Below are positions 1 through 12,402 of a stretch of 64,000 bases of DNA, piece after piece. A program made the position numbers and the translations under genes. Position 1 is the stretch's first letter. Each line of letters opens with the position of its first letter. The notes under the pieces were generated by a model. It worked only from the letters and a program-made list of their open reading frames with translations. It had not been told where the DNA came from and made no database searches. The stretch comes from Ypsolopha sequella. Lineage: Eukaryota > Arthropoda > Insecta > Lepidoptera > Ypsolophidae. The stretch is taken from NCBI GenBank assembly GCA_934047225.1, contig OW204001.1, forward strand, positions 12,508,201 through 12,572,200, written 5' to 3'.

Positions 1-539
1 CTTTTCTGAGACACGATGAGGTGTAATTTTCGTATTTTATATCTATGACATGTATTAAATAAATATGAATGTTTTTAAAAGTATTTATTTTAAGAGCTTA
101 TAATATAACCTATAAAGTAATTTTGTTAATAATGTTTTTTCTACTAAACCATCAGCTACCTCGTAAAATCATGGAGTTGAAAAAGTAGTTGAACTCCAAC
201 AAAAGAGCCCTTCGCATCCTTCCATGCTCAAAAGAACACTGTAAAGGAATATATGTATATTTGAAGAGAAAAGATTGTTATCATTTTTCATATTTCATTG
301 GACTTACAAAACGGAATTCAAGCTTTTTCAAAAAAAATTCCTGACATTTAAACAACGGTCACATTTGCGCGAACACTAAGCTACACAGACATGTCATGGA
401 AATTTACGAGAGGAATCTAGGCTTTCTGTTTCAGTCAGACAGTAAAAACAAAAAAATACAGCCCCTTTTTGAAAAAGTCGTGAGTCGTCGCTGTTTTACA
501 AATAGTAACGGTAAATACTCGTTCAGTACCCAAGTAACA

Positions 540-935
540 CACAAGCTGCTTTTTTCGGTTCTGTAACCGGTCGGCCACAGCTTCAGGCTTCGAGAGGCGC
601 GCCAAGCGGTTCGTCTTGCGACGGCGCCGGCGGAGAGAACAAATGTATGAAGTTGTATAGAGGCGGCCATGGGTCGCCGCTTGCGCGTCTTGTCCGGCTT
701 CGAGTGACTTGCTCTCTCGCGTCGGCGGTGTGCGGGGAGGCGGGGAGCCGCGCCAGTGATCGAGCGCACAGGACGAACCTAGCGTCGAGCGCTTTGAGCG
801 AGCGAGCGCGTTATACATCCGATGCGGTGGAAGGCGCCGACGGGTGTCGAGGCAGGGCAAAGCCCGTCGCAAAAACCGTCTGGGAGCGTAGCAAGAAGCG
901 CCGCCAGAAGCCTGAAGCTGTGGCCCTGGCGTAAC
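540..935. promoter_or_regulatory. GC- and CpG-rich island, possible promoter region
   Basis: This is a sharp block of CpG-rich sequence in AT-rich surroundings, only matched in GC by the BEL LTRs. It is bounded by a perfect 18-base inverted repeat: ggccacagcttcaggctt at 573-590 and its reverse complement at 908-925. A TATA-like tataaaag lies just outside at 958-965, facing right. It could be an alternative promoter or first exon for the downstream gene, or a GC-rich foldback repeat. Open frames on both strands (647-934 plus, 435-950 minus) have no recognisable domain and look like a result of the base composition. Confidence 0.35.
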
Positions 936-1077
936 TCCTCTTGGATGCAAAAGAGGTTATAAAAGCGGTGAAATTTACTTGAAGACATAGCTAATGCTTT
1001 CAGCAATTTATGAAGCTTTGAGCTGCAGCAAATAATTACACTTGCAGTTTATGGACTACCAAATTAATTTGACACTG

Positions 1078-1242
1078 GTGTCGATTCGGCGTAACACGAC
1101 TTAACTTATTTGACAGGTCTAACCTTATTTTAAGCGTCCTGTCTTTTACGAGTACTTTCTTTACCGGAAAGACAAAGACAAAACGCTTACATTAAGTTTA
1201 GTCCTGTCAAATAAGTTACGATGTTCTACACCGAATCGACAC
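1078..1242. mobile_element. Palindromic MITE, family with gtcgattcggc ends
   Basis: Ends gtgtcgattcggc and ccgaatcgacac are inverted. The arms pair further inward (acttatttgacag against ctgtcaaataagt, with taagcg and cgctta near the centre), giving a hairpin of about 165 bases. A second copy lies at 18802-18945 and a fragment near 23698-23760. Confidence 0.75.
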
Positions 1243-1675
1243 AATTTACGATCTTTTAACTCTATGGTCGCCTGTGTTCTAGTGGTTGAATTTCGAATTA
1301 CTGAGGTCGCTGAATCGAATCCCGCAGAAACATAATTAGTAAACGGCACAAAAGCTACCCTACTTTCGACTGCTAAATCAGCCCACAAACATACAAACGA
1401 ATTTGACGAAACCCTAAAATCAGAAAAACCATTAGTATCCCAAATGTCTCGTTAAAATCCTACTTTATCGTTGTGTGCTCTCTGTTTTTTCCACCGAGGG
1501 TTGCCATATACATTTTTTAATTAAAATGAAAGCCTAATTTCCATTAAAAGTCGTAACATTTTCATTTCAAGTGTAATGTTTGTGGCGTGTGTTATGGTAA
1601 CGTCATAAAAAGAATATTGTCTCTCCACATCTTCTAGTGAATTCATAAGAGGCGACTAAGGGATTTTAAAGGGCT

Positions 1676-2089
1676 ATACCGTGAAAATTGACACTTTTTG
1701 AAGTTATTTATCTGCTCTTTTAATGAAGTTCCAAGTAAAATAAATTAGTATAACAATTTTGGGACCTTTTACTAGATTTTGGTCTATCAGAAACGCGATA
1801 GGAGGAATTTCATTCGATAGAAATAATTATTGAAATCTGGTCTAAATTTACACTTTTTTTGATATTCTGACAAATTAGGATAGCATACAGACTTGAAAAA
1901 TATTTATTTAGATGGGTTTTTACTACACCTAAATTACTGGTTATGGAATTTTTTGTAGCTATTTTAGTTCATTTTGCATTAATTTAAAACCGACTTTTTG
2001 ACAATTTTCCCCGATTCCGTCCCTTTCGCACTGCGGGTCTTTCTGCCTGGAGTAACGGGGACCTTTGCTAGCACGGTATATCACCTTAA
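1676..2089 (-). mobile_element. TTAA-flanked MITE (subfamily C), reverse copy
   Basis: TTAA at 1676-1679 and 2086-2089. In reverse orientation it matches 43100-43524 throughout, for example ccgattccgtccctttcgcactgcgg here against the cgcagtgcgagagggacgg region there. Both contain a phrase related to subfamily B (cgcagtgcgagaggg). TTAA duplication with short inverted ends suggests mobilisation by a piggyBac-type transposase. Confidence 0.75.
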
Positions 2090-4193
2090 AAAGGTATGCC
2101 AAAAACTATGTCTTTGTAGTATTGAAAATAAATGTTATTAATTGACTGATTTTTCTATAAAAGTAGTTTATATATATAACAAACTTTAATATTTAAAGTA
2201 ATAAATCTTCATTCAAAACTTTCTTCAAATATAAGTTAGTATAAGCTAAATTAAAATTCACATAGTTTATTTTGTTATGTAGGTACACATTATACACTTT
2301 TTACTAGTCAAATTTAATCTTATAAAAATATATTTAATAAAATAATAAACGTGCATGAACTAAATTAAAGGTTTATTTAATTTATGCAGCAATATAATAT
2401 ACCTTTCAAATTATAGGTAAAATCTATAACTATACAGGTGAATTCTAATCAATCGCCCGAACCCATACCGGAGACCCAGGCAGTGACCAGGAACAAGGTT
2501 CAATGACCCTTTTAATGATATCATAAAAAAAGAAAGAAAACATTTTTGCCCATATTCACACTGTACTAGTTCAAATACAAATCCTAGTATTTGAAAATGC
2601 TATTGAAAATGCCCGAATTTCAAAGTCCGAGTATTCCTAAAGAATCTTAAAACTCTGATATTTAAGGACAAATCCGGATGTCTGGTAACCCTATTTCCCA
2701 CGAAAGGCTCTAAATATATGACGGGAAATGGCAAAAAATGAAACAGTTATTCCCTTTTACGACTTCCATTAAACAATGACAGTGGCAGAAGGGGATGAGG
2801 CCTACGGGCGCACCCTAACCCTATGTATCGAGTGACAAGATGTGACCAATCCGTAGATGTGTAGAAAAAAAACTGCATCATAATAAACAGGGTTGGCTGT
2901 CAAAGTGCAATCTGTACAGTCAGCAATTATTTTTTCATTTTTCTGATGAAAAATCACGTATACTTGTAATTGGCATTTGTGATTTTTCGAAGTTGGTTAC
3001 TTTTTCGGTGCGAACCGTCGTCGGCAAAAGTCTAAGTAAAAATGTAAAGTAGCTTAGACAAAAAAGCTACTTACTGTTAAAATACAAAAGGGTTAGCGGC
3101 GTACTGGTGTTTTTTTATAAGCAACAACTTTGTTCATGAACATTTCATTGCTATCATGAAAAAGTCTTGATAAAGGCAAGGTTCACTCATCATAGCGGCG
3201 AGTTACCCTATAACTTTTTATTGCCTTTGTTTTGATTTTTAACGAAGCTTTTTCGTAAGCTTTCGGGTACAAAAAGTTATTTACCATTTCATGAATATTT
3301 AAATTTATTTTCTCCACTGTCTTATTTATTACCATGTAGAAGATTATGAACGGTTTAATAGTAAAACTTAAATAAATTTTTTGGCCGTTTTCAACGTTTA
3401 TTTTAGAATCAGACAAATTATTTGCTTTTCTTAAAATAAATACATTATGTACCAAACAATTATTAGACAATAATATTTTAACAGTAACTCAAATCTGGAA
3501 TTATATACTACTCTATAAATTGACCATAAATGTATATAAATTAAGAGCTAGGCTCTTGGCGGCGGAGAAACCGCCATTCTTATCTTTCCTCTGCTAATGA
3601 TTACAACATAATATTAACTTCAGTTTTTCCACCAAACGAAGATTAAAACTCTACGAGCGAAGCTGCGGGGGAAAGATAGTATATACGTTTTATAGTATAT
3701 ACCTAATACGTTTTATATTGGAAAAATACTCAAAACAATCAGGTATATCTTAAAGAATATTTTTCAAATTCTACCTTAGAATTTTCGGCTTCTTGACAAT
3801 GAAAGTTATAGATAATGTTTTGAATTACTAGTAACTTATTTCTATAGATTTAATACGTTCTTTCTTTTTAGGTGATTTGCCTCTGTTTATGATAAAGGTC
3901 GTTGAACGTCAATAAGAAGTTTAAAATAATTATACATAAAGAGTCCCAATTCTTTTTGGAGACTGTATATAATCAGTATCAAGGTTCAATGACTCTTCTA
4001 GCGAAAGTCTCAATATTAAATTGTGACTTCATTTACATTATGGACTCGGAGTTAGCCTTAAATAAGTACCTATCGGGGCACAAACAATTATTTTCTACTT
4101 TTGAAAAATGGATTATTGAAGTAGTTCTGATTTCTGAGTCTCCATTATGAATTTCAGATTTTTTTTTATTTGAAAACATTGAACTTGGATTTA

Positions 4194-4410
4194 TATGAAA
4201 CGACCGTAACTTTAATGGACATTCTGTTTTTGTATGAAACGACCGTAACTTTAATGGACATTCTGTTTTTGTAAGAAACAACCGTAACTTTAATGGACAT
4301 TCTGTTTTTGTATGAAACGACCGTAACTTTAATGGACATTCTGTTTTTGTATGAAACGACCGTAACTTTAATGGACATTCTGTTTTTGTATGAAACTACC
4401 ATACATTTAA
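4194..4410. repeat. 39-base tandem repeat, about 5.5 copies
   Basis: The unit starts tatgaaacgaccgtaacttt and ends ggacattctgtttttg. It begins at 4194, 4233, 4272, 4311, 4350 and 4389 (last copy partial and mutated). 39 is 13 codons, so the minus strand stays open with a repeated VVSYKNRMSIKVT-type block (ORF 4166-4486). I see no evidence this is expressed. Confidence 0.9.
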
Positions 4411-4670
4411 TGATATTCCATTGAACCAAAAACCAGTCTACCAATCCAGTATACCATAACACCGCCCAAGGTTTTTTTAATGTCACATAAACGTATATAT
4501 TTTTTTTTCATCAAATAGATGAGATATTCATGAAAATGTGGAAACGTTTAGCCATTATAGAAATGAAGCCTTTGCCCGCTATGTCAAAGCTGGCGTCTGT
4601 TTTTTTGTTCTCAGAGCATATCATCTACTATTACTGGAGTTAAATGTTTTACGGATAGGTATTTAATTTA

Positions 4671-5012
4671 TTTTTCAATGCAAGTGCTCGTAAAGGCCCA
4701 CTTTTTACAGAAAGTCAATTATTTTGCCCTAGGGCTTTATTATTATTTTTTTTATTTACGAGTAGTAGGCTAACCTGCAACCTTTCCTGTGTACCATAAA
4801 TGTTATACTTTTTTCCACTGTTTAACGGCACTGAATACAGTCCTTTTGAGCCAATCATAATTACAAGATCACAAGATTATATGTTTTATTTCCTCACACT
4901 ATGCATTGAAAAACGTAGTATGATACACGGGCGTAAGAGCAATAAATTACTCGGTTACGTTTAAAACCTCGTAATTTATTCCTTTTCGCCCTTGTAGCAT
5001 AAACTACTATTA
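4671..5012 (+). mobile_element. Hairpin-tailed repeat family, copy 1
   Basis: Shares with 30325-30720 and 39174-39566 the phrases gctcgtaaaggcccactttt, ttttgccctagggctttatt and cctttcctgtgtaccata. The right end is a stem: atgatacacgggcg...aataaattac against gtaatttatt...cgcccttgtagcat. This copy lacks the centre of the hairpin and part of the left half. Confidence 0.75.
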
Positions 5013-5390
5013 TTTGTGATGTAGCTAAACGATACCACTATGATGTCACATAGCTATTTCAACTAGCTGATTTTACATTTTTTTTTATTAGTAACAATAC
5101 CATCTGGAAATTAAAAAGCAGCTTGTATCTTCAAGATGCAGCCCTTATTTTCAGAAAAAAATATAAAAAGGCCTGTTGCAATATCTGTTTTGTTTGAATT
5201 GTCTATCAAAGTTAATAACACCGCACGAATCATCAAATCATTTTCACTTCCACTGACAGACACTCAACTACGGACATGGGAAGGATCATATATTTGGTCA
5301 CTTGGTGCCCACTACGGTCCGGGTCTGAACAAGCAGCATTGATATTTACGAGGAGTCAACATAAGAAACAATGCAAACTTCTTCATAAGA

Positions 5391-5708
5391 CCTTTTTCAA
5401 TTCCCTATCCATCACTTTAGCTGTCATCATTATAAAAATAAAATATTCCATATCATACTTTTAGTTACCTATAATTTATAATTATTAATTTTGAATTTTT
5501 AAATCTATATAATTGTAAATACTAAATGTAACTGATGGCGACCACAACCTTTTTCAATTCTCTATCCATCACTTTAGCTGTCATCATTATAAAAATAAAA
5601 TATTCAATATCATACTTTTAGTTACCTATAATTTATAATTATTAATTTTTAACTTTTATATCTATATCATTGTAAATACTAAATGTAACTGATGTTCGAC
5701 CACAACTA
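5391..5708 (+). repeat. 157-base tandem duplication
   Basis: cctttttcaattccctatcc at 5391 returns at 5548 as cctttttcaattctctatcc, and similarity continues to aaatgtaactgatg in both. The second copy continues into a stem-loop at 5697-5715 (see findings). Confidence 0.85.
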
Positions 5709-7787
5709 GTGGTCGAAATATATTTTACAACCTATAATTATATTTTGTATTTTCGTACATACATATATAATATATTTAATCAAATATAAGACAAGTTAAT
5801 AAGGGTTATATTATCTTCTCTGATTCTGTCCGTTTGGTTATCAATCATTAATTCATTAGATAAACTGAAGAAAAGACAACCCATACAATTTAATACACCA
5901 TACAAATTATGTTTCATTTTTACTTGTACAGTTTAAAACCAGCTGATTCTTATAATAGAAAAGTAAAAATTCACTCTGAAGAGTTTTTATCTTAATCCAA
6001 AAAGTCACTAAATATGGCTATTAATATTTGCATTTCCAAAACAAACTTTTCCTTTTAATGAAAAGTATGTGTAAACACATATTTACCTTAGCATAACTCC
6101 GCAAACAATTTGGCACAAAAACAAAGCTTTATGTTTTTATAACGAACCAAGAGAATTTTCAGCTTTTTAAATTGCGGCTTAACTACGATAAATGGTTTTT
6201 GCAAGCTTTTCTCGTTTTTAATGTAGACTGTATGTACCTTTTTCAAATAGTCGCGAATACGTCTTACATAATGTGTTCGGAAATTATAAAGTAAATTACA
6301 GTTTTTTTTTTCTAAATAAGTCATAATTTAATTCGGCCGATATTATTAATACTTTCCTCAAACAGAGCTTTTAATTTTATAAATTGTTTCCAAACATAGA
6401 CGATAAAATCACATGAACAATTTCATAAAACTTTATGTTTTATAAAACTGTTAAACAAAAATACAAACTCCTCACAATTTAACACAAATTGCGCCTCATC
6501 AGATTATACAAAAAAATTGTTTCCGCATAATTTTTTTCTCTTTTTTAGTCTCTAATTTGTTAAGCTCACTCAGCTGACCCCTAGTTCATCCGGAAAACAA
6601 ACTTGCTTTTCCAAACACGGATTTTATTCATGGATATACATTTTTCATCCGGAGGCGAGCTCTGGCGGGAATCACTGCGTTCATTCATCATTCGTCAAAT
6701 ACGAAATCTTCTCTGGAATAGAGTTTTCTTGTGTGGAAAATTTATCTTGCTAAAAGGTTCCTCTTTAGATGCCTAGTTGACCTTGCCGTTTTGCGGTATT
6801 AGTTTTCTATCTGCAGCACTTACTCGTTTTAGTCTAATTCTAGAGTATTTCAAAAGGTATGGGCAGTTCTTTTGTTTTTCTGAACGTTGTTGTATTATTA
6901 TTGCTCTGTTTTTTTTTTTTTGGGGATGTTACAAAACGTTATGTTGTTTGAATATTTACTTAATATACTAGGTATTTTATCTAAGGAAATAAAAAACATT
7001 TTATTTTTAACAATGTTAACAGCTGGTAATGTTCATAAATATTATAAGAATATTTTTTATTTTATCATATTTACTCACTTGGCCGGTTATTTGTTATTTA
7101 CCAGTCGAAATATGCTATCTCAATTTTCGGAACTTGAATTTTATCCCGTTTTATCCAGATTTAAATCGTTGGACTTGCAAATGAAAATCCGCACTGCAGC
7201 CAATAGCCGCTTTTAATTATTTTAAACAAATATGCCACGCAAATTGCATTAAGTATGTAAATCGAATTTCGGAAATTGGTGGTGACCGACAGAACTGATA
7301 ACAGGATTTACAAATATAAAAAAAAACTAGAACAAATACAGCGCATTTAAAAAAAAGTAAATACATTTTTTTAAAGTCATATGTAGGTATAATAAAATTG
7401 CTAGTTACCTAATGGAAATGGAAATAATGAAATGAAATAAGTGGAAAACTCATTAAAACGTAGATAAGGTTAGCGCGAGTTGCCTGGTACCAAGATGAAT
7501 TTTGTTTGTACTGTTAGCGACAAAAATAATAATTAAAGGAGAAGCACATTACATATGGCCTTAAATTTTTGTTTTTGAATATGTATTATTAGCAATTAAA
7601 TAAAACTCCTTGGTACTCGGTTCCACAAATATAATTATGTTTAATTACCTTTTAAGGGTTTGCTACCGGTTTCGTTGTTTTACGACATCATCAGGCACTG
7701 TATTTGAGGTGTTAATAATACATTTAGTAAAATCCTGTTCATAATGCTTAAAATTGCGGTTTGCCTAAAAAAAAAATTTTTTTTTCG

Positions 7788-7968
7788 GTCCTATCGTGTG
7801 TTTGGCCTGTTATCATCTTATCATGTATAAAGGCTTCAAGAGCTGATTTAAAAAAATACTTAAAATTACGCTGTTTGGTTAAAAACATTTTTTTTTTTGT
7901 TCAAACCAATCGTGTGTTTGGCCTGTTATCATGTATAAAGGCTTCAAGAGCTGATTTTAAAAATTTAC
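7788..7968 (+). repeat. Short imperfect tandem duplication
   Basis: The phrases tcgtgtgtttggcctgttat and cttcaagagctgattt occur twice about 115 bases apart. No coding meaning. Confidence 0.7.
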
Positions 7969-9200
7969 TAAATTGTACATTTTAGCCCCTTGTTTTCTAA
8001 AAATCAAAAAGTGCATTTTCAAAACACACCAAGGTAGGAAGTGGCCGAAGGAATTTTTGTAAAAATACGTCAGCTCACTCGTAATTCTCATGATGGACGT
8101 TTTGCAAGCAAAAAAAAACATAAAAATAGATATAAACTTTAACATTTCCAAAATCTTTTTCTTCGCAAAATATTTTACGGGTTACTATTTTCAAATATCG
8201 TCTGCATTTCCGAAAAGTTTGAAAACAACGTTAGTTCGGTTCTGTTCTCTAAATTAGTTGACGCGGAAGAGCTGCAGATTCATTCTCCATTGACTAACTC
8301 GATACGATCTCAGTTACGGAGGCTGGAGGCGGAACGTGACGTCATATCCCTGGCCTGCCTCCAATGAAGTGGCCTTGATGAAGATCAGGGATCTAGGGGC
8401 TGATAGCGCAAAGGAAATTTTAGTCGTTCTTTTATGAGTTTTTCTTCCAACGGAGAAGGCGGCGCTTCATCTGATACGATCCTCAGATACCTCTTTCTCT
8501 TCTTCCTTATTCAACCTTGAACATATTTTTTTATCAATTTACGTTCGTGTCTTTTGGATTTACCAATATGCAACAGATTTTTAAAGTAACTGAATTTTAA
8601 AGTTATATAAACTAGTTTTACTTGATACGTGTATTATTTTCAACAAAATAGGTAAAAATAGAATCGTCAAACAGTTTTCATGCGTGCTCACGTACAGTCT
8701 GTTTAGGAAACCAATTTACATACAGATCTGACCGAAACCAATGACCCGACTCGATAGAATCTGATAATCACTTACCAGGATAACCAAAAATATCACAACC
8801 TTCTTATTGTCTCTTGGTAAAGGCGCTTTTTTAGCCTTGCGATTCTGCTATTCGTGGTTTATTTGTTTGGGACGCGTTTCATGAGATGAAACAAGTACTT
8901 GGCTGTTTGCGTTCGTTTGTTTTACACAACCCATATAAAAATGTACATATTCGTATCAGCTATTTTGCAGACAAAGACTTGCGTTATACAATAGCTTAAT
9001 AGTTAGCCAAACCCATACTCTTGCATATTCATATAGACAATTCTCGTAAAAATATAGGTAATGTTAGGAAGGTAGGAAAATTGTAATATAAGGCCCTAAT
9101 ACCTCTCGTCACAGTTGTGTCTTGAATCAATAAAAATTTAAAGCAAAAGGGACTCAAAACTGCGCTTTGCCCCTTGTTTTCATTATTAAAAAAAACTAAG

Positions 9201-9743
9201 GTAGGGCCACTGAGTGATGGCACTTATGACAGCTGCATTTAGTGATGAGATACATTTCAAATTTCGGTTAAAAATTAAAATCAAGTGTGAGTTTACTCAA
9301 CATTAGACACGTCATTCAACATTCAACATAATGATACAAAAGGAAAATGTGCCAAAACCAGTGGCGTAGCTATCGGAGGGCTATGCGGTGTAGTGCCCCG
9401 GGGCCCCGAAGAGATGTTTAAATATCTAAATCGAAAAAAGTATTTTACTATCATTTATTTTCGTTCAGTTTAACTTCGTCATTGTTTTGTTTTTAAATAA
9501 ATATTATTGCGTAACTTGGCGACCTCAAACACGACCTATAAAAAATGAGAAACTTTAAAAAAAAATTCTTTGTTTCTATACGAATTCTATTGCACAATAA
9601 AGCAACATTCAAATCGAAAAATAATAACCGAAACAAGTAGTACATCACTAGTATTACATTTTTTAATTCACACTTGCTTATAAATAATAACGATACTTTG
9701 TAGGCATTTAAACGTCATAGGCGCCATCACTCAGTGGCTCTAC
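9201..9743. mobile_element. Element with 21-base inverted ends, probably containing a second fragment
   Basis: gtagggccactgagtgatggc at 9201-9221 is inverted at 9723-9743 with one mismatch. Inside, cagtggcgtagc at about 9360 resembles the end of a hAT-type element. No target duplication was recognised. Confidence 0.55.
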
Positions 9744-9979
9744 TGTAGTCGAGTGCGAATCCGACTCGCGCGCGGTTTCAGTATTGCTACTCGGGATCTC
9801 GTAGGGATTTTGTTGAATTACACCACTTTATTTTTACTTTAACTTCTTGTATATATTGTCTTTTTTCTATTTTCTTCCTAATTTCCACACATATATGTGT
9901 GTTAAGGGAGGGGATCTCTGAATATCGTAGAGCACTCGCTTGTCGTATTTCTTCAAAACTCTAGAAGGAATATTTATAG

Positions 9980-10116
9980 ATGGAGAACCACCTCCGCACC
10001 GATAGGACTCTTTAAGGAATCTTCTTTATGGAGAGCCACCTTCACACCGATGGGACTCTCTAAGGAATCTTTATGGAGAGCCACTTTCACATCGATGGGA
10101 CTCTCTAAGGAATCTT
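9980..10116. repeat. 45-48-base tandem repeat, three copies
   Basis: atggagagccaccttcacac...gggactctctaaggaatct starts at 9980, 10028 and 10073. Confidence 0.85.
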
Positions 10117-10550
10117 GCTCGTATTTTGTCTGAAAGATCTTTTATACTCGATCTGTATTTATTTTTGGAAAACCTGAAATAATTCAGTCAATGCGACGTA
10201 TGTCGATCCATATAGGTTATCGATTGCCAACTAAACACGAACAAATAGTCCTTTAACCTACCTATAAAACCTAGCCTTACCTAAACCTAACATATTGCCT
10301 AGCTATATGTTACAGTATATAGTACAGAATAGAGGCATATATTTTTATTTTTATATCAAATTAATAACGAAAGGTGGGACCTTGGGTATCTTGGTTACTT
10401 CTCGGAATTTCACGAGTGTGAAAGTAAGATGAAATAGGAAGCCAAAGCGACCACGTGTGCGGCTGCCTTCAAGCCACCAAACGCGGAACTTATAAGGTAC
10501 TTACCCTCTACCAACTGCTTTTAATTTCCAGCCTGCGTATGCTGGGCAGG

Positions 10551-11082
10551 TTTTTAGGGTTCCGTAGTACCTAAAAGGTACAAAAAGAACCTTTACGGTG
10601 AGACTCCGTTGTCCGTCCATCCATCCTATAAGCTTACTCTATTAGTGAAGCTAATAGTAAAATTATTTGACTTAGTAACCCATTACACCACCATATAAAA
10701 AAAATACTTTAAATCAATTTATAACGAAAAATCGACGTCCACGTGATGGTTACAGAACAAAGGATCTTGTCACTAAATAACGATATTCGGTGGCCACGGT
10801 GAAATCAGTACAAGGAACATTTTACCTACTTTTTACTGAAGATCATTCCTACCGGGTCCACATCCTGGCAACCGCAAAAGTTATCTCCAAAACCAGTGGA
10901 CCGAAAAATATGAAAAAAATAAAATATGAATATTATGATATTAATATGTGCTTACGTAAAGATTACAGAAATAATATAGCGGTTGAGAAATTCACGAAAA
11001 CAAAATGTTAAAATTCCCAAAACTGTCAAATTACGAAACCCTAGGTACGTGAGTCTGATTCGCACTTGACCGGTTTTTTTTT
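10551..11082 (+). mobile_element. Interspersed repeat with agggttccgta and gcacttgaccggttttt ends
   Basis: Begins agggttccgtagtacc, includes a gtccgtccatccatcc stretch, and ends tctgattcgcacttgaccgg followed by a T run. The right part returns in reverse at 61324-61530 (atcggccaagtgcgagtcag) and a related left part at 45121-45285. It looks like a non-LTR or SINE-type family; class not verified. A frame at 10790-11011 is incidental. Confidence 0.55.
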
Positions 11083-11234
11083 GTTAGTATATTCTGCAAA
11101 TAATTGCGACTAACTCGGATTTTAGTAGGAATAAAGCTAATCAGTGCTGTGCTCATGAACTCTATTATACTAATGTGAATCGTATATTTTATCGTTACCA
11201 TTTTGACACAATTCCCATAGCTTAATTCCTAAAA

Positions 11235-12402
11235 GTGATGTGTGATTGCTTATTAAAAAAAGTGGTCTGTCTCTGTCTGTCTACTCATCTGTCATCCATC
11301 TGTCAAATCAGTTGGAAGCAAAGAGAAATTGGAGAAATTTATCTTGATTGCAAAGGACATATTTCTAAACAGCCTTTTCTTAAGTGACTTCACACGAAGG
11401 CAAATAGAAGTTGCAGCTTTTTCATAAAAATATTCACCATCATGAGGGTTTTTAGACCACAAGTTCCAAAATACGGCTTATTAAACAAAATCTCAAAATG
11501 GTTTTCGAATTAACACACACGAGCATAATTTAATCTAAGCGAATCCAGGCATTGCTACCCCTAAACATATTCCCACCAACACTAACCACTAACACCATCT
11601 TTGATTTGAATGTGTGCAAGAAAAAAGAAACTTTGTAGAAGTTCGTGTCACTTTGCGATAGGCACAAAGATCTTTTGACTCGTGGGACAATTTACTTGGA
11701 GCCAGACTCAGTAGGTAATTCCTTGTCTCTTGGGCCCTGACAAAATTCTCGTGCGTGAGCCGAATGACATCATCAGAGTGGAATAGGCTCATTCAGGGGA
11801 AAAGGCTGTTGAGTACTTTGTTGATTTATATCTGAGACATTGTCGCAAAGCGGTGATTTTTTTTTTTCATTGTTGTAGTAGTAGTTTATAAAAACTAGAT
11901 CTTGAAATAATAATATCTAAAGTGATAAATAAGCAATCATAAAGGCTTTAAAGCTAAGGTAGGTCAGCTATATACGTAATAACGTTACACTTGTACGGCG
12001 TATAATGCATATGTTCTATGGGTATAACCAATATAACCTTTTCATAAATGTTTAACTGAAAAATCACCAATTTTAAAAGTATTTATTACTAGGGAAGTAT
12101 TGATTTGTTTAAATCGTGATTTCTCTAGGATTAAATTTAATTCGAAAACCATTTCGAGATTTAGATTTAATCAGCCGTATTTTAGAACTTGTGGTCTAAA
12201 ACACCTCATGATGATGAATATTTTTACGAAAAAGCTGCAATTTCCATTTGCCTTCGTGTGACGTCACTTGAGAAATGGCTGTTTTGTAATGTGTCCTTTG
12301 CTATCAAGATGAATTTATAATAATTTGCTTCCGACTGATCTGACAGATGGATGACAGATGAGTAGAGACAGAACACTTTTTTTATAAGCATTCACACGTC
12401 AC
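11235..12402. mobile_element. Foldback element with ~270-base inverted arms
   Basis: Left arm 11235-11514 (gtgatgtgtgattgcttat ... ggttttcgaattaa) is inverted at 12139-12402 (ttaattcgaaaacc ... ataagcattcacacgtcac) with scattered mismatches. The ~620-base centre, including an incidental minus frame at 11589-11792, has no recognised coding content. Confidence 0.75.

Noticed and set aside
435..950. 171-codon minus-strand and 95-codon plus-strand frames in the GC-rich island
   Set aside because: No domain or family pattern, arginine/proline-rich translation as expected from GC-rich DNA, open on both strands at once.
4194..4410. CRISPR-like array
   Set aside because: The repeats are contiguous with no unique spacers, in animal DNA; it is an ordinary minisatellite.
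6777..7216. Hydrophobic frames resembling a membrane protein
   Set aside because: Phe/Leu/Tyr richness follows from T-rich DNA; no family pattern, no splice context.
10790..11011. 73-codon frame as a small gene
   Set aside because: It sits inside an interspersed repeat whose reverse copy at 61324-61530 has no such frame.
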